Below are positions 46,681 to 57,310 of a stretch of 64,000 nucleotides of DNA, one piece after another (the stretch's first letter is position 1; every line of letters starts with the position of its first letter). A program made the translations under genes and the position numbers. The notes under the pieces are model-generated. The model was not told the origin of the DNA. It did no database searches and saw only the letters and a program-made list of their open reading frames with translations. The DNA comes from Paenarthrobacter nitroguajacolicus JCM 14115 (lineage in GTDB: Bacteria > Actinomycetota > Actinomycetes > Actinomycetales > Micrococcaceae), in assembly GCA_001313365.1 (NCBI GenBank), contig BBFS01000008.1:19404-83403 (forward strand), written 5' to 3'.

Positions 46681-47470
46681 TTAAAGGACTTTGCTGAAGA
46701 AACTCTTGGTGCGTTCCTGCTGGGGGGGGTTGGCTATGAGCTCGCGGGGGGGATTGCCCGACTCTACGACGATCCCGCCGTCCATGAACGTCAAAGTGTC
46801 TCCGACCTCCCGGGCGAAACCGATCTCGTGGGTTACCACGATCATGGTCATGCCCGACTTTGCGAGGCCCTTCATCACATCCAAGACGTCTCCTACCAGT
46901 TCGGGGGGGTCCAGTGCGGAGGTCGGTTCATCGAAGAGCATCAGCTCCGGATCCATGGCCAAAGCCCGGGCGATGGCAACGCGCTGTTGCTGGCCGCCGG
47001 AGAGCTGCGCGGGGGGGTAGTAGCTGGCGCGATGGGCGAGTCCGACCCGGTCGAGAAGCTCCTGGGCACGCCGTTTGGCGGGAACTTTTTCAAGACCACG
47101 GACCTGCACGGGAGCCTCAATGATGTTCTCCAAGGCTGTCTTATGGCCAAAGAGGTTGAACCGTTGGAAAACCATGCCGATGTTCCGGCGTTGGCGGGCG
47201 ACGTCTTTGAGATGCAGTTCGTGGAGTTTTCCGTCCTTTTCGCGGTATCCGATGAGTTCGCCGTTGACGCGGATCCGGCCGGCGCTAATGCTCTCCAAAT
47301 GGTTGATGCAGCGCAGGAGGGTTGACTTTCCTGACCCTGAGGGGGGGCCGATCAGGACTGCGACTTCACCTTCTTTTACGGTCATGTCGATGCCACTCAG
47401 GACGTGGTGGTCCCCCAAAATACTTGTGGACTCCCTCGATCCTGACCAGATCGGTGGTTGCTGCACTCAT
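46681..47470 (-). CDS. Polar amino-acid ABC transporter ATPase (GlnQ type)
   Basis: ATPase of an amino-acid importer. Start [19 protein letters not shown] at 47470, then a break at a 5-G run (about 47419) to [20 protein letters not shown]. Walker A reads [10 protein letters not shown], with an extra Pro from a 7-base run. Q-loop [19 protein letters not shown], signature [20 protein letters not shown], Walker [19 protein letters not shown]-loop [12 protein letters not shown], end SFFSKVL. Five one-residue Pro insertions at 7-8 base G/C runs break otherwise invariant text. About 262 residues. Its start overlaps the permease stop by ATGA. Confidence 0.93.
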
Positions 47471-48464
47471 CGGCCGCTCTCCTCAATGGTTGGTGCGCTA
47501 TCAGGGGTGGTGGCCGGTGCCGGGCGGACGCTTGCGCCGGCTGCTTGCAGGGCTGCGGGGTTGACTGTGATTCGAGTGGAGATGTCGACGCCTTTTCCGT
47601 AGTGCTTCTCGATAAAGTGCTGGCCCACCATCAGGATGCTGGTGACGACCAGGTACCAGAACGCCGCCACGATGAGCAACGGAATAGGGAGGTAGCTTCT
47701 GTTGGCAAGGGTGTTGGTAACGAAGGTCAGGTCCAAAGTGAACGGCACTGCAAGCACCAGGGAGGTTGTCTTGAGCATTCCGATGGTTTCGTTGCCGGTT
47801 GGCGGAACAATGATGCGCATCGCTTGGGGAAGGACAATGCGCCACATGATTTTCGTGCCACGCATGCCCAAGGCTTCAGCGGCTTCAATCTGTCCCTTGT
47901 CCACAGACTTCAAACCAGCGCGGAAGATCTCCGCCAAGTAGGCCGACTCGTTCAGGGCGAGGCCCAGAACGGCAGCCCAGAAAGCGTTCAGCAGGTCTTG
48001 GGTTGTCAGACTGAGCAGTTCCGGGCCGAAGGGGACACCAAGGGTGATTTTGGGGGTAAAGGACGGCTACCAATCCCCCCCAAAAGATCAACTGGGTGTA
48101 GACGGGGGGGTGCCTCGGAAGAACCAGACCCAGAACCAGCTGGACCACCGGAAGATGGGGGGTTGTCAGACTGGCGCATGAAGGCAAGCAAAATAGCCAG
48201 GGTCACGGCTATGGTCATCGACAGGACGGTGAGAAGAAGAGTCCACCCAACGCCTCGGATGACGTTTTCGTCGAGGACGTACAGGCTGAAAGTATCCCAG
48301 TGGAAGTTGGGGTTGGTGGCCAAGCTATGGATGCCAACGGAGGCCACCACGAGAATGACGGCGGCTCCCACCCAGCGACCAGGGTGGCGGACAGGGACTG
48401 CTTTGATCAGCTCCGGTGAAGGATTTCCCTGCGTGGTGCTCAAGGGGTTGGTGGTAATGCTCAT
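47467..48464 (-). CDS. Polar amino-acid ABC transporter permease (frame breaks)
   Basis: HisM/GlnP-type membrane subunit. Start MSITTNPLSTTQGNPSPELI at 48464, overlapping the binding-protein stop by ATGA. N-terminal extension with HPGRWVGAAVILVVASVGIH, then NVIRGVGWTLLLTVLSMTIA and VTLAILLAFMRQSDN. The middle is garbled between about 48160 and 47960. It resumes with MAEIFRAGLKSVDKGQIEAA (EAA loop QIEAAEALGM), MRIIVPPTGNETIGMLKTTS, LVLAVPFTLDLTFVTNTLAN, AAFWYLVVTSILMVGQHFIE and a hydrophilic tail ending TIEESGR. About 330 residues. Same operon as the ATPase and the binding protein. Confidence 0.88.
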
Positions 48465-49386
48465 GACTGCACTACAGGGTTGACTTCGGGCTTGGTGATG
48501 GCGCCGTCGGAGTTGTTCCAGGAATCGAGGATGCGCTGATAGGTGCCATCAGCGATCAACTTGGCAACCACTTTCTGGAGGAGCTCGGCCAGTGCCGTGT
48601 CATGCTTGGGGACGGCGATGCCCACTGGGGAGGTGTTGTAGACGCTCCGGCTTTTTCAACGGCTCCGTTGGTCTGCTGGATGGCGTAACCGATCAAGGTT
48701 GACTCGGCGATCATGCGTCGATGCTTCCGTTGACCAAGCGTGTGGTGACATCCGTCTGGTTCTTTAGCGTGACAACGTCGATGGGTTGCTTGCCGGCTTT
48801 TACACATTCATCATTGCGGTTCCTGAGGTCAGGATCTTCCTGGGTTGTCCCCGTCTGCACTCCCACGGATTTTCCGCAGACGTCATCGGGGGAGAAGTTC
48901 CTGGGGGTTGCCCTTCTGAACGGCCCAGGTAGTCCCGGCGTTGAGATAGCTGACGAAGTTGACGGCTTCGAGCCGCTCCTTGGTGATGCTGAAGGAGCTG
49001 ATGCCAGATCGTATTTGGGTCCGAGGGCAGGGAGGATGCCTGTGAATTCTGCGGTCTGTACATCCACTTTCAGGTCCAGGGTCGCTCCGATGGCCTTCGC
49101 CAGGTCGACGCCGTAGCCCATGGGAGTGCGGTTATCCGCGCCACCGAGGAACTCAGCCGGAGCGTACGTTGTGTCGGAGCCGATGACAAGGTGCCTTGGA
49201 TTTGATGGCTTCCGGCACCTGTGACGCGAGCGTTTCATCCGCCGTTAGGCTGGCGGGGTCGAACGTGGCATTGGACGAGCCAGAGGTGGGACTCGCTGCG
49301 GACCCGGAAGCATTAGTGCACGCGGACAAGGCGAGCAAGCAAATGATCAGCATGACCGCACCTTTGGCAAGGGGGCCCGAATTCAC
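48461..49386 (-). CDS. Amino-acid ABC transporter substrate-binding lipoprotein (frame breaks)
   Basis: Extracytoplasmic SBP family 3 protein. GTG 49386 (or ATG 49353) gives a signal peptide with lipobox LLALSACTNASGS. VIGSDTTYAPAEFLGGADNR, TPMGYGVDLAKAIGATLDLK, AEFTGILPALGPKYDL (family GLIPAL..kyD), CGKSVGVQTGTTQEDPDLRN, VVTLKNQTDVTTRLVNGSID, then in other frames AESTLIGYAIQQTNGAVEKA and LDSWNNSDGAITKPEVNPVV, ending QS. Breaks near 49200, 48990, 48905, 48715 and 48645. About 305 residues. First gene of the importer operon; the residues contacting ligand do not identify the amino acid. Confidence 0.88.
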
Positions 49387-49801
49387 GTGGGGGCCTGTCC
49401 GATTCCTGCGTCCTTATGCCGCGCCGGGGGGCAAGTGGTGCTTGGGTGATCTGTTGGTCGATTCCGACATGATGTCTCCTGATGATGGTGCGCCGATGCG
49501 GGCGAAAGATGGGGTTTCTGCCCATGTCGAATCTCTGCAGCGCTGCACTGATCGTCATAGGGCTTGCGGGAAAGTGGGATGGTCAATGGTATGGATCACA
49601 ACACCGGACACCAATGGCCCATGTTCGAATCGACGGTTAAGGCAAGGCTTACGGGAATCTGGTCCTGGATGACGACAGAAATTGACCCCTCGGCGCCTTA
49701 TCGGGAAATGTCCGGATCTGTGGGATGGTTGTCGTCTTGGACAGTTCCTTCGCCGTCGGTGCCACGAAATGCTTGGGTAGGTAACCCATCCAGGAGGAAC
49801 A
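49387..49801. other. Intergenic region without recognisable gene
   Basis: Divergent spacer between the amino-acid importer (minus) and the HD-domain gene (plus). It must hold both promoters. Frames on both strands are short or have shadow-like composition; I saw no convincing hairpin, repeat or operator. Confidence 0.5.
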
Positions 49802-50447
49802 ATGACCGAATTTATCGCCGGCGTCGAAGTGCCCGAAACTGAACTGGTCCGCGAAGCCACATCACTGGTGAGGGATGCAGCAGAGGAAGCTGTCTTTCAC
49901 CATTCCCGCAGGTCTTCCTCTGGGGGGGAACGCTGCAGGCCCGCGCACGGAATTGGGAAGTGGACCCCGAACTCGCCTACGTGGGTGGGCTGTTCCATGA
50001 TCTGGGGGGGCTGACAGCCAAGTACAGGACTACCGGGCAGCGTTTCGAAGTCGACGGCGCGGACGTGGCGTTTGATTTCCTGAAAGAGCACGGACGTTCC
50101 GAAGATGACGCCCGGAACGTCTGGTTGGCGATCGCACTCCACACAACACCTGGGCTTCCCGAGCATCTGGGTCCTGACGTGGCGGTGGTATCGCTGGGGG
50201 GGTGGAGACTGACGTGCTGGGAATGAACCTTGATCGGATCTCCCCGAATGAACGTGCGAACGTCCTCGCTTCGCATCCCAGGCCCGGGTTCAAAGGAAAA
50301 ATTCTGAAGGCTTTCTACGAGGGAATGCGGGAGCGCCCGGACACGACGTTTGGAACAATGAACGACGACGTGCTCGCTCACTTCGATCCGTCATTCGTGC
50401 GAGCGAATTTTGTGGACATCATCCAGAAAAACGACTGGCCGGAATAA
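49802..50447 (+). CDS. HD-domain hydrolase, cyanamide-hydratase-like (frame breaks)
   Basis: Metal-dependent HD-fold protein. ATG 49802 with AGGAGG just upstream. MTEFIAGVEVPETELVREAT, AAEEAVFHHSRR (first metal His), then in the next frame WEVDPELAYVGGLFHDLG (the HD pair) with LTAKYRTTGQRFEVDGADVA, VWLAIALHTTPGLPEHLGPD (third His), and after a break near 50205 DVLGMNLDRISPNERANVLA, ending FVDIIQKNDWPE. About 212 residues. The HSRRVF..G.....DLAYVAGLLHDLG layout is typical of the cyanamide hydratase/HD phosphohydrolase family; the actual substrate is unknown. A GlxA-type regulator follows 69 bp downstream. Confidence 0.82.
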
Positions 50448-50516
50448 GGTTTTCGCTGGCGCCGGTGTATCGGTCGGTGCCAGCAGCATCGTTTACAACC
50501 AGGTCAGGATGGTCGC

Positions 50517-51573
50517 ATGCAGCACGACGGGTTCGTCGCTTTCCTTGTGTTCGATGGGGGGGTGACCATGCTCGATGTAGCAGGGCCTGCGGAAGTTTTT
50601 ACCGAAGCGAACAAGCTCGGAGCTTCCTACACCCTGAAATACATTTCTGTCTCCGGGAAGCCCGTCAGCACTTCCATCGGTCTGCCAGCAGGGGGTGGAC
50701 GGACGCCCTGGCGACATAGGAAACCTCGATACGCTGATCGTTCCGGGCGCTGATCACCTGCCCTGTTCCCCCCCTATCGCAACGGAACTGGTGGAGGCTG
50801 TTCAGTCCATTCAGGGACGTTCCCGGAGGGTGGTTGCCATCTGTACCGGCGCGTTCGTTCTTGCTGCTGCCGGTCTTTTGGATCAACGACGGGCGACAAC
50901 GCACTGGCAGCACACCAGGCTCCTTGCCGCAGCCCATCCCGAGATCCGGGTGCAGCCTGATGCGCTTTTCGTCGAAGACGGAAATGTCCTCACATCTGCC
51001 GGTGTCTCTGCCGGCATTGATCTTGCACTGGCGTTAGTGGAGAAAGACCACGGCCCTGCCCTCGCCCGTGAGGTGGCTCAGAAGTTGGTTCTGTTTATGC
51101 AGAGGCCAGGAGGACAGTCGCAGTTCTCGGCACCCCTATCCGTCGAAAAGCCCAAGAATCAGCCCCTGCGGGAAGCGGTAGAACTGATTTCGGCCCATCC
51201 GGAACAAAACCACACCTCCGGCTCCATTGCCAGGATGGTGGGACTGAGCCCCCGGCAGGTGGCGCGCCTCTTTGCCACGGAACTGCAAACTTCCCCGACG
51301 AAGTTTATTGAGCAGGTTCGGCTTGACCGGGCGAAAGCACTTCTTGCGGGAGGACAAGGCATCGCAAAAACGGCAGCGGTGGCAGGTTTTGGAAGCCCGG
51401 AGTCCATGCGGAGGATCTTCAACCAGCGTCTTAGTGTGTCGCCCAGTGAATACCGAGCCCGCTTCCAGTCCACAATGGCCCGCACAGATGACCGCGTTGC
51501 GCTGGACGACGTTGGTAACGCCAGCGAAAACATCAAAGATGATGAGAGACGAAACCAAGGGTTAGAGGCTTAG
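50517..51573 (+). CDS. GlxA-family AraC-type regulator with DJ-1/PfpI domain (frame break)
   Basis: N-terminal DJ-1/PfpI-like domain and C-terminal AraC double helix-turn-helix. MQHDGFVAFLVFDGGVTMLD, VAGPAEVFTEANKLGASYTL, a break near 50690, then GNLDTLIVPGADHLP, the nucleophile-elbow-like VVAICTGAFVLAAAGLLDQR, ATTHWQHTRLLAAAHPEIRV, SAGVSAGIDLALALVEKDHG. AraC part: TSGSIARMVGLSPRQVARLF and GIAKTAAVAGFGSPESMRRI then FNQRLSVSPSEYRARF. About 350 residues. The ligand is usually a small amine or betaine; it may regulate the HD-domain gene upstream. Confidence 0.9.
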
Positions 51574-51580
51574 GCGGCCC

Positions 51581-52078
51581 CTACTTTCGGGTGCCGGGGG
51601 GGCTTAGCACGGGTTTCCGGCGCAGTTGCATCAGCCCCGCGACGGTCAGCCCGGCGGTAAGTGCGAGGGCCGCCACCCATAGGGTGAGGCCGGCGAGGTC
51701 ATGGATGGCCATCTGTGGGAGCCTTCTGTCCGGTACGGCTACGACGCCGATGAACGCACCGATGAGTCCGAAGTAGCTGCCTGTCATAAACCGCTGGTGC
51801 GCACGGATATTGCCGCGGCGGACGGACCATAGGCCCATGGTCAGCGTACAGAACGTCAGCACAGAGAGGGCGTGGAGCCAGTTGAAGCCGCCGTCGATGG
51901 TTCTGATCCCGAAGGAGGTGAGGACTACGACGTACATGGCCACTGCCCAGATGCGGCCCAGGATCTTGTGCGCTGCGCTGCCTTTGTTGCGACGGAGCAG
52001 GTTCACGGCGCCGAAGATTAAGGCGTAGCCGGCTGCGATGGCGTGCAGGGAGATGAGGAAGGTCCACGGCGAAGGCAT
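51581..52078 (-). CDS. DUF2306 membrane protein
   Basis: Intact 165-residue protein with about four TM helices. MPSPWTFLISLHAIAAGYAL, IFGAVNLLRRNKGSAAHKIL (the family's HxxxG and R-K-GxxHxxxG pattern), GRIWAVAMYVVVLTSFGIRT, ALSVLTFCTLTMGLWSVRRG, NIRAHQRFMTGSYFGLIGAF, LAGLTLWVAALALTAGLTVA, ending LSPPGTRK. DUF2306 proteins are predicted integral membrane proteins with conserved histidines that could bind haem or metal. It is convergent with the GlxA-type regulator, 8 bp between stops. Confidence 0.88.
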   Translation of the reverse strand: MPSPWTFLISLHAIAAGYALIFGAVNLLRRNKGSAAHKILGRIWAVAMYVVVLTSFGIRTIDGGFNWLHALSVLTFCTLTMGLWSVRRGNIRAHQRFMTGSYFGLIGAFIGVVAVPDRRLPQMAIHDLAGLTLWVAALALTAGLTVAGLMQLRRKPVLSPPGTRK

Positions 52079-52131
52079 AGGGCCAGCCTAGTGGCCGTCA
52101 ACTGTGGCTCCGTAACTGATACTTTCTTCAG

Positions 52132-52792
52132 CTACTTAGTGCTTTCCTTGCGCTTTTTGACCCTTCGGATGATGAGCCACACTATGAAGGCGGCAAGTCC
52201 TGCGTACACGGCGTAATTGAGGAACCGTGAGTACTGGTCCACAAGGTGATATTGCTTGCCGAGCAGTGATCCCGCTCCAATGAGCAGGGCGTTCCATACG
52301 CCGGTCCCGGCCACGGTAAAGAGGCTGAAAGTCATCAGGTTCATGCGTTCGGCACCAGCCGGGAGGGAGATAAGGCTGCGCACACCGGGGGAGCAACCTG
52401 CCAAAGAATATTGCTGATTTACCGTGGCGTTCGAACCAATCAGCGGCCTTCTCGAAGTCTTCCCGATCAACCAAAGGCAGTTTCGAAAGTAGCTTGATGG
52501 ACCGTTCCAACCCCCACCTTGTCCCCCCCAGCCAATAAAGGAGCAGTGCGCCGGCATATGCCCCCCCGAGGGTGCTGGTGACGAACACCAGGATCAGGTT
52601 CATGCTTCCCTGTTGGGTAAGGAATCCAGCCAGTGGGAGGATCACCTCGCTGGGTATGGGCGGGAAGACAGTCTCCAGGAGCGTCAGCAAGCCCACGCCC
52701 CATTCACCGAGGGCTTCGATTACCTGCGCGGCGATACCGACAATCCCGCCCAGTTCGTCGGCTGCAGCCGTCGCCTTAAGAAAACTGATCAG
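52132..52792 (-). CDS. DedA-family membrane protein (frame breaks, start unresolved)
   Basis: Conserved undecaprenyl-phosphate/lipid-flippase-type membrane protein (DedA/VTT). The frame opens with IAAQVIEALGEWGVGLLTLL and ETVFPPIPSEVILPLAGFLT (the family E..FP.iPSE..l...G), NLILVFVTSTLGGAYAGALL, LLYWLGGTRWGLERSI, DWFERHGKSAIFFGRLLP (F.R..P). After a break near 52400: VRSLISLPAGAERMNLMTFS, LFTVAGTGVWNALLIGAGSL, ending KKRKESTK. No ATG lies at the N terminus. A CTG at 52792 follows GAGAGGAG at normal spacing, so either a rare start is used or the ATG was lost. About 220 residues. Confidence 0.83.
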
Positions 52793-52947
52793 GTCGATCT
52801 CCTCTCTTAAGCGACTCTCCTATAGGAGGCCTGCGGCGCATCCTGCCGGTTCCAAAGAGAAGCCCAGTGATGGGGGGGGACCACTGGCTTCCACCTCAAC
52901 GCTATTCCTATCTACGGCCTCGGGCAACAAGCAATGTCAAGAGCTTT

Positions 52948-54039
52948 TCAGGCCGGTGAGTGAACGGCCACGGAGTCGCGCTCAACAGCCGGACAAGCGA
53001 TCTTCACAGCGGACTCGAGAGGCGCGGCATCAATGCCCAACAGCATCCGAACGCCCGCGGCGCCTAGTTCATAGTGGGGGCAGTGACACCGTTGAAAGTG
53101 GCGGCCGGAGGTGGGCGGCGATGACTTCCTGGTTGTCGAAACCCACCACGGCAATGTCCTCCGGAATGGAGAGGCCGTTTTCCCGCAGGCCATCGTAAAG
53201 TCCCATGGCCATACGGTCGTTGTAGCAGTACACCGCACTGACTCCAAGCTTGAGTAAATCTTCAGTGGCACCGTAGCCGCCTTCCTGATCCGGGTACGCT
53301 TCGAGCACCAGATCGGGATCAAAAGAAATTCCGGAGGCTTCAAGTGCGTCCTTGTAGCCCTGGAGTCGGCCATCTTTGGCGGGTGCAGGGGGGGTAGTGG
53401 TGTTGATAAACGCGATTCGCCGGTGGCCGCCGCGGAGCAGGATCTCAGTGGCCGACTGTCCACCTTGCGCCTCATCCGGTACTACGGCCCGCGCGGTCCC
53501 GGCGTCGGGGGGGGAAAAACAGTTGACCAGGACGAAATCCGCCTCGCGAAGGGTTTCCGGGATGTTGGTGGGGGGGCGGTGGAACCAGGTTGAGTAGAGG
53601 ATGCCGCGGACTTTGTATTCCAGCATCATGGCAATGGCATCTCTTTCGAGGTCCTGGTTGCCTTCGGTGTTGGCGATCAGCAGCGCGTAACCATGTTTCC
53701 AGGCTTCATCCTGGGCACCATGGATGATCTGGCCCGCGAAGGGCGTGGTGGCTACGCCGTCGGCCACCAACCAATGAACTTCGAGGTTCCACTGACCAGT
53801 GTTTGGGCCATGGCATTCGGCCGGTAGCCCAGTTGGGCGATCGCCTCAGTGACCCGTTGACGCGTCTCATCCGCAATGCGCGCGTTCTTCTTTTTGTTGA
53901 TGACCAGGGAAACAGTGGCAGTGGACACGCCCGCTAGTTCAGCGACTTCGCGGAGGGTCACCGGATGGGCGCGGCCCGCTCTGGCATGATCGATGGGGGG
54001 GGCGGCCGCGATGCCTGAATTTTTCTCCTGCGAAATCAT
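52948..54039 (-). CDS. LacI-family regulator of the fructan locus (frame breaks)
   Basis: Sugar-responsive repressor. ATG 54039 with GGAGGAC upstream: MISQEKNSGIAAAPP, helix-turn-helix VTLREVAELAGVSTATVSLV then INKKKNARIADETRQRVTEA, hinge LGYRPNAMAQTLVSGTSKFI. After a break near 53765: TPFAGQIIHGAQDEAWKHGY, VRGILYSTWFHRPPTNIP, FVLVNCFSPPDAGTARAVVP, AVYCYNDRMAMGLYDGLREN, DIAVVGFDNQEVIAAHLRPP, and, in a third frame, HYELGAAGVRMLLGIDAAPL, ending SVAVHSPA. About 355 residues. Last gene of the importer operon; the operators at 58785-58888 are its probable targets. Confidence 0.88.
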
Positions 54040-54077
54040 CTGTCCTCCGACTGGAGTATATCCGTCTGCCGTGGCGC

Positions 54078-54982
54078 TCATCCCTTATTCGCCCCGCTTT
54101 CCAAGCCTTGAATCATGGCCTTGTTGAGGACCAGGAAGACCAAGAGCAGGGGAGTGATGGTCACGCAGACCGCCGCAAAGGTAGCCGTCCAATCCACTTT
54201 GCCCATGGCCCCCCCGATGTAGTTCTGCAGGCCCAGCGGAATCGTCTTCAAGTCCTCGGAAAGAACAAAAGTGTTGGCGAAGATGAAGTCATTCCAAATG
54301 AAGATGCTGTTCACCAAGACAACAGTGACCACGGTGTTCAGTGAAAGAGGCAGGGTGATCAAACCGAAAATCCTGTACGGGCCGGCACCATCCAGGGACG
54401 CGGCCTCGTAGGTTTCCCGCGGAATGTACTCGAAGAAGGATGAGAACAGGTAAATGGACATGGGCAAGGCAAAGCCAGCCAGGGGGGATGATCATCGACT
54501 GGTAGGTGTCCAACAGGTTCACTGCGGAGTAATCGATGAACAGTGGGACCAAAGCGATTTGAACGGGAACAATGATCCCCACCAGGAACAAACCGCGGAC
54601 GAACCGGCTCAGGCGGAAGCGAGAACCTGAATGGCGTAGGCAGCATCATGCCGAACAACACAATGAGGATGTTGGCGCCCATGGTGACAATGAAACTGTT
54701 CAGGATGTTCCGGCCCAGATCGCCGGTTTCGAAGGCCCTCGCATAGTTTTCCCACGTCAACGAGCTGGGAAGAGCGAAGGGATCGCCGGTTGCGAAGTCG
54801 TGTTCCGTCCGCAGGCTGGTAACGAACAGCCAGGCGAGCGGGTAGACCTGAACTATCACGATGAGCATCATCAGGACCCGCGAGAGTGTCCGGTACAGGC
54901 TCGGCTTACGCCGCCGTCGTTTAATAACCGGCGACGGCGGAACTGTCGCGCGCGGGGTAGAAGGGGCTGTTTGGGTGATCAT
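54078..54982 (-). CDS. Sugar ABC transporter permease, MalG type (frame breaks)
   Basis: Second membrane subunit of the CUT1 importer. ATG 54982 overlaps the first permease's stop (TAATG). SRVLMMLIVIVQVYPLAWLF, TSLRTEHDFATGDPFALPSS, WENYARAFETGDLGRNILNS, FIVTMGANILIVLFG. After a break near 54640: MFLVGIIVPVQIALVPLFID, YSAVNLLDTYQSMII. Then the EAA loop YIPRETYEAASLDGAGPYRI with FGLITLPLSLNTVVTVVL, ending MIQGLESGANKG. About 300 residues. Partner of 54982-55860. Confidence 0.88.
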
Positions 54983-55860
54983 TAGTCTGCCTTCCGCTTA
55001 AGCATGAACAAGATGAGGCCGACGGCGACGAGGCACTCGATCACGATGAAGACGGAGATTGTGCTTGCGTAGCCGAAGTCCGTGCTGGTGAAGGCCGTCT
55101 TGTACATGTAGGTGGTGAGCAGCTCGGAGGACTGCCCGGGGCCACCGTTGGTCATGAGGTACGGGATATCGAAACCGCGCAGGCCGTAGGTGGTGGCCAT
55201 GATGGTGGTGGTAATCCACACGGGACGTATGTAGGGAAACCGGATCTTGGTGAAGAGTGTCCATTTCGAGGCTCCATCCAGGACCGCTGCTTCTTCCAGT
55301 TCCTTGGGCACGGCGATCAGGGCAGCGTAAATGATGAGCATGTAAAGTCCGGTGAACCGCCAGCTCGGGGCGGATACGGCTGCCAGGACGGTGTTTACAT
55401 CGGAGAGCCAAGCCCGCTCAAAGGAACCCAAACCTAGCCAATGCAGCAGTTGGTTCAACAGGCCAACGGGGTCAATGGAGTAGATGCGGATGAAGAGGAA
55501 TGCGATCGCCACGGTGGAGATCACAGCTGGCAGCAAGTAGAGGGTTTTGATGAGTTCCCGGCCCCCCCGGCGAAGTGACGTGAGCAGGCTGGCTACGACC
55601 AGTGCACCGCCGAGCTGCAGCACCAGGCAGATGGCCAGGTACAGGAGTGCGTTGAAGAAGGACCTCCAGAAAATGTCGTCTGCGGTGAGCATCCGGACGT
55701 AGTTGGCGAGGCCTACGAACTCCATCTCGCTGATGCCGTTCCACGAGAAGAAGCTGAGGAACAGCGACTGAAGAATCGGGAAGAGTACGGCTACGCAGTA
55801 AAGCAGCAGCGGTGGAAGCAGGAAGACCAGGACCGAGGTCCTTGACCTGTTGGGTAGCAT
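54982..55860 (-). CDS. Sugar ABC transporter permease, MalF type
   Basis: First membrane subunit of the CUT1 importer, intact, 292 residues. MLPNRSRTSVLVFLLPPLLL, FLSFFSWNGISEMEFVGLAN, FNALLYLAICLVLQLGGALV, IKTLYLLPAVISTVAIAFLF, then the EAA loop AVPKELEEAAVLDGASKWTL and FTKIRFPYIRPVWITTTIMA, FDIPYLMTNGGPGQSSELLT (the family GGP...T motif), ending LFMLKRKAD. A 7-base run adds a Gly in RRGGRE. Sits between the binding protein and the MalG-type subunit. Confidence 0.93.
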   Translation of the reverse strand: MLPNRSRTSVLVFLLPPLLLYCVAVLFPILQSLFLSFFSWNGISEMEFVGLANYVRMLTADDIFWRSFFNALLYLAICLVLQLGGALVVASLLTSLRRGGRELIKTLYLLPAVISTVAIAFLFIRIYSIDPVGLLNQLLHWLGLGSFERAWLSDVNTVLAAVSAPSWRFTGLYMLIIYAALIAVPKELEEAAVLDGASKWTLFTKIRFPYIRPVWITTTIMATTYGLRGFDIPYLMTNGGPGQSSELLTTYMYKTAFTSTDFGYASTISVFIVIECLVAVGLILFMLKRKAD

Positions 55861-55908
55861 GGTGGGCCTTTCGGGCGGGGGCCTTGGGAGCCCCCCCGCC
55901 GCTTGGGT

Positions 55909-57257
55909 TTACTTGAAGAACTTGGGGGCGTTCTGTTTGATGGCGTCGTCCATGGTCTTGGTGAACTGTTCGGGCGTGATGTTGCCCTGGACCAGGAGGA
56001 CGAGTTCCTGTTGCAGCCGGCCGTTGGTGGTGGGGTCCAGCTGGGTGTCCCACGGCATTGCTTGCTTGTCCCCAAGGGTGTTGGCCGTTTCGAGCGCCTT
56101 CTTGTACAACGGAGTCGCGTTCGCCGGGATGGTCGTTTGTACGTTGGTGGTGGGGGGAGAGGGCCCCCCCGGTGGCAGCGTATTCAGCCGGGTACTTCTC
56201 CAAGGCGAACTTCAGGAAGTCGCTCACCAGCGGGTCGTAGGTCTTCGAGTTCACTGCCATGCCAATGCCGGAGGGTGATACGAACTCGTTTGCAGCAGTC
56301 ACCGAACTTCCAGTGGTGGGCAAGGTGAAGAAATCGATGTCGTCCCGCACATCAGGGTTGAGCTTGTCCGTGGCGAGGCTGGGAAGTTCCCAGGTGCCGA
56401 TGTTGTACATGGCGGCCTGTCCCGAGGTGAACTGGTTCTGCGCGTCCGAATATCCCTGGGCGGAGAAGCCCTCCTGGAAGCACTTGGCCTTGCCAAGGTC
56501 AGCCATCCACTTCACGGTCTTCTGGCCGGCGGCATCCGAGAAGGACGCCTCGCCCTTCTTTAGCTTCTGGACGAAATCGGGTCCCGCTTCACGGAACGGC
56601 TGGTACGCGATGTAGCGTTCCAGCGGCCACTGGTCCTGTCCGTCGATGGCGATCGGGGGGGTGATCCCGGCATTCCGCAGGGCAGTGCACATGGCGGGAA
56701 TGTCGTCGAGGGACTTCGGCACGGAAACGCCGGCTTCTGCATCAGGGCCTTGTTGTACCAGATGAATTCGAGTTCGAACTGGAACGGAATCATGTACAGG
56801 GAGCCGTCGTCGAAGCGCTGGTAGTCCAGTGCGCCGGGCCGGTAATCGTCGTAAACGTCCAGTGACTTCAGGAGCTTATCGGCGTCCACCATTTTGCCTT
56901 GCTTGGCCAGTTCCTGGGCGAAGGGGGGGGTGGCATCGGTATCGAACAATTCCGGTAGCTTGTTGGCTGCGGCCAGGGTTTCAAGCTTTTGAATGTACGA
57001 GGGCCGGTCCGGGGGGTGGTGATGAGGTTCAGTGCGAAGCCTGGGTGTTCCTTGGCGTAGTCGTCCGCGAGTTTCTTCATGATGTTGATGACAGCTCCGT
57101 CGGCGGGCCTGGAGAGCAGCCAGGATATTTCGCGGGGCTTGATCTCGCCGGTGGGGCTGACGTTGGAGGGGTCACTGGCGGCTCCTCCGCCGCCGCAGGC
57201 TGTCAAAGCCAGGGCAGCGGCGGCTGCGACGGCAGCGGCACGGAATAGTTTCTTCAT
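55909..57257 (-). CDS. Sugar-binding lipoprotein of ABC importer (frame breaks)
   Basis: SBP family 1. Start MKKLFRAAAVAAAAALALTA at 57257 with lipobox LALTACGGGG. EISWLLSRPADGAVINIMKK, LADDYAKEHPGFALNLITTP. After breaks near 57010 and 56930: LLKSLDVYDDYRPGALDYQR, FDDGSLYMIPFQFELEFIWY (typical F..n..l). After 56730: SLDDIPAMCTALRNAG, YIAYQPFREAGPDFVQKLKK, FTSGQAAMYNIGTWELPSLA, ANEFVSPSGIGMAVNSKTYD, and finally ITPEQFTKTMDDAIKQNAPK with FFK. About 445 residues. In an operon with two permeases and the GH32-like gene, so a fructo-oligosaccharide ligand is likely. No ATPase is present here; the MsmX-type ATPase at 7436-8529 could serve. Confidence 0.9.
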
Positions 57258-57310
57258 GGCGGCAATCTCCCTTGATTGAACAGAGGTTGGGGGGGATGGG
57301 GGGGCGGTAT

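Noticed and set aside
55472..56722. 416-residue minus-strand ORF joining part of the binding protein to permease-overlapping sequence
   Set aside because: Only its first about 190 residues match the binding protein; the rest is an out-of-frame read through the permease gene.
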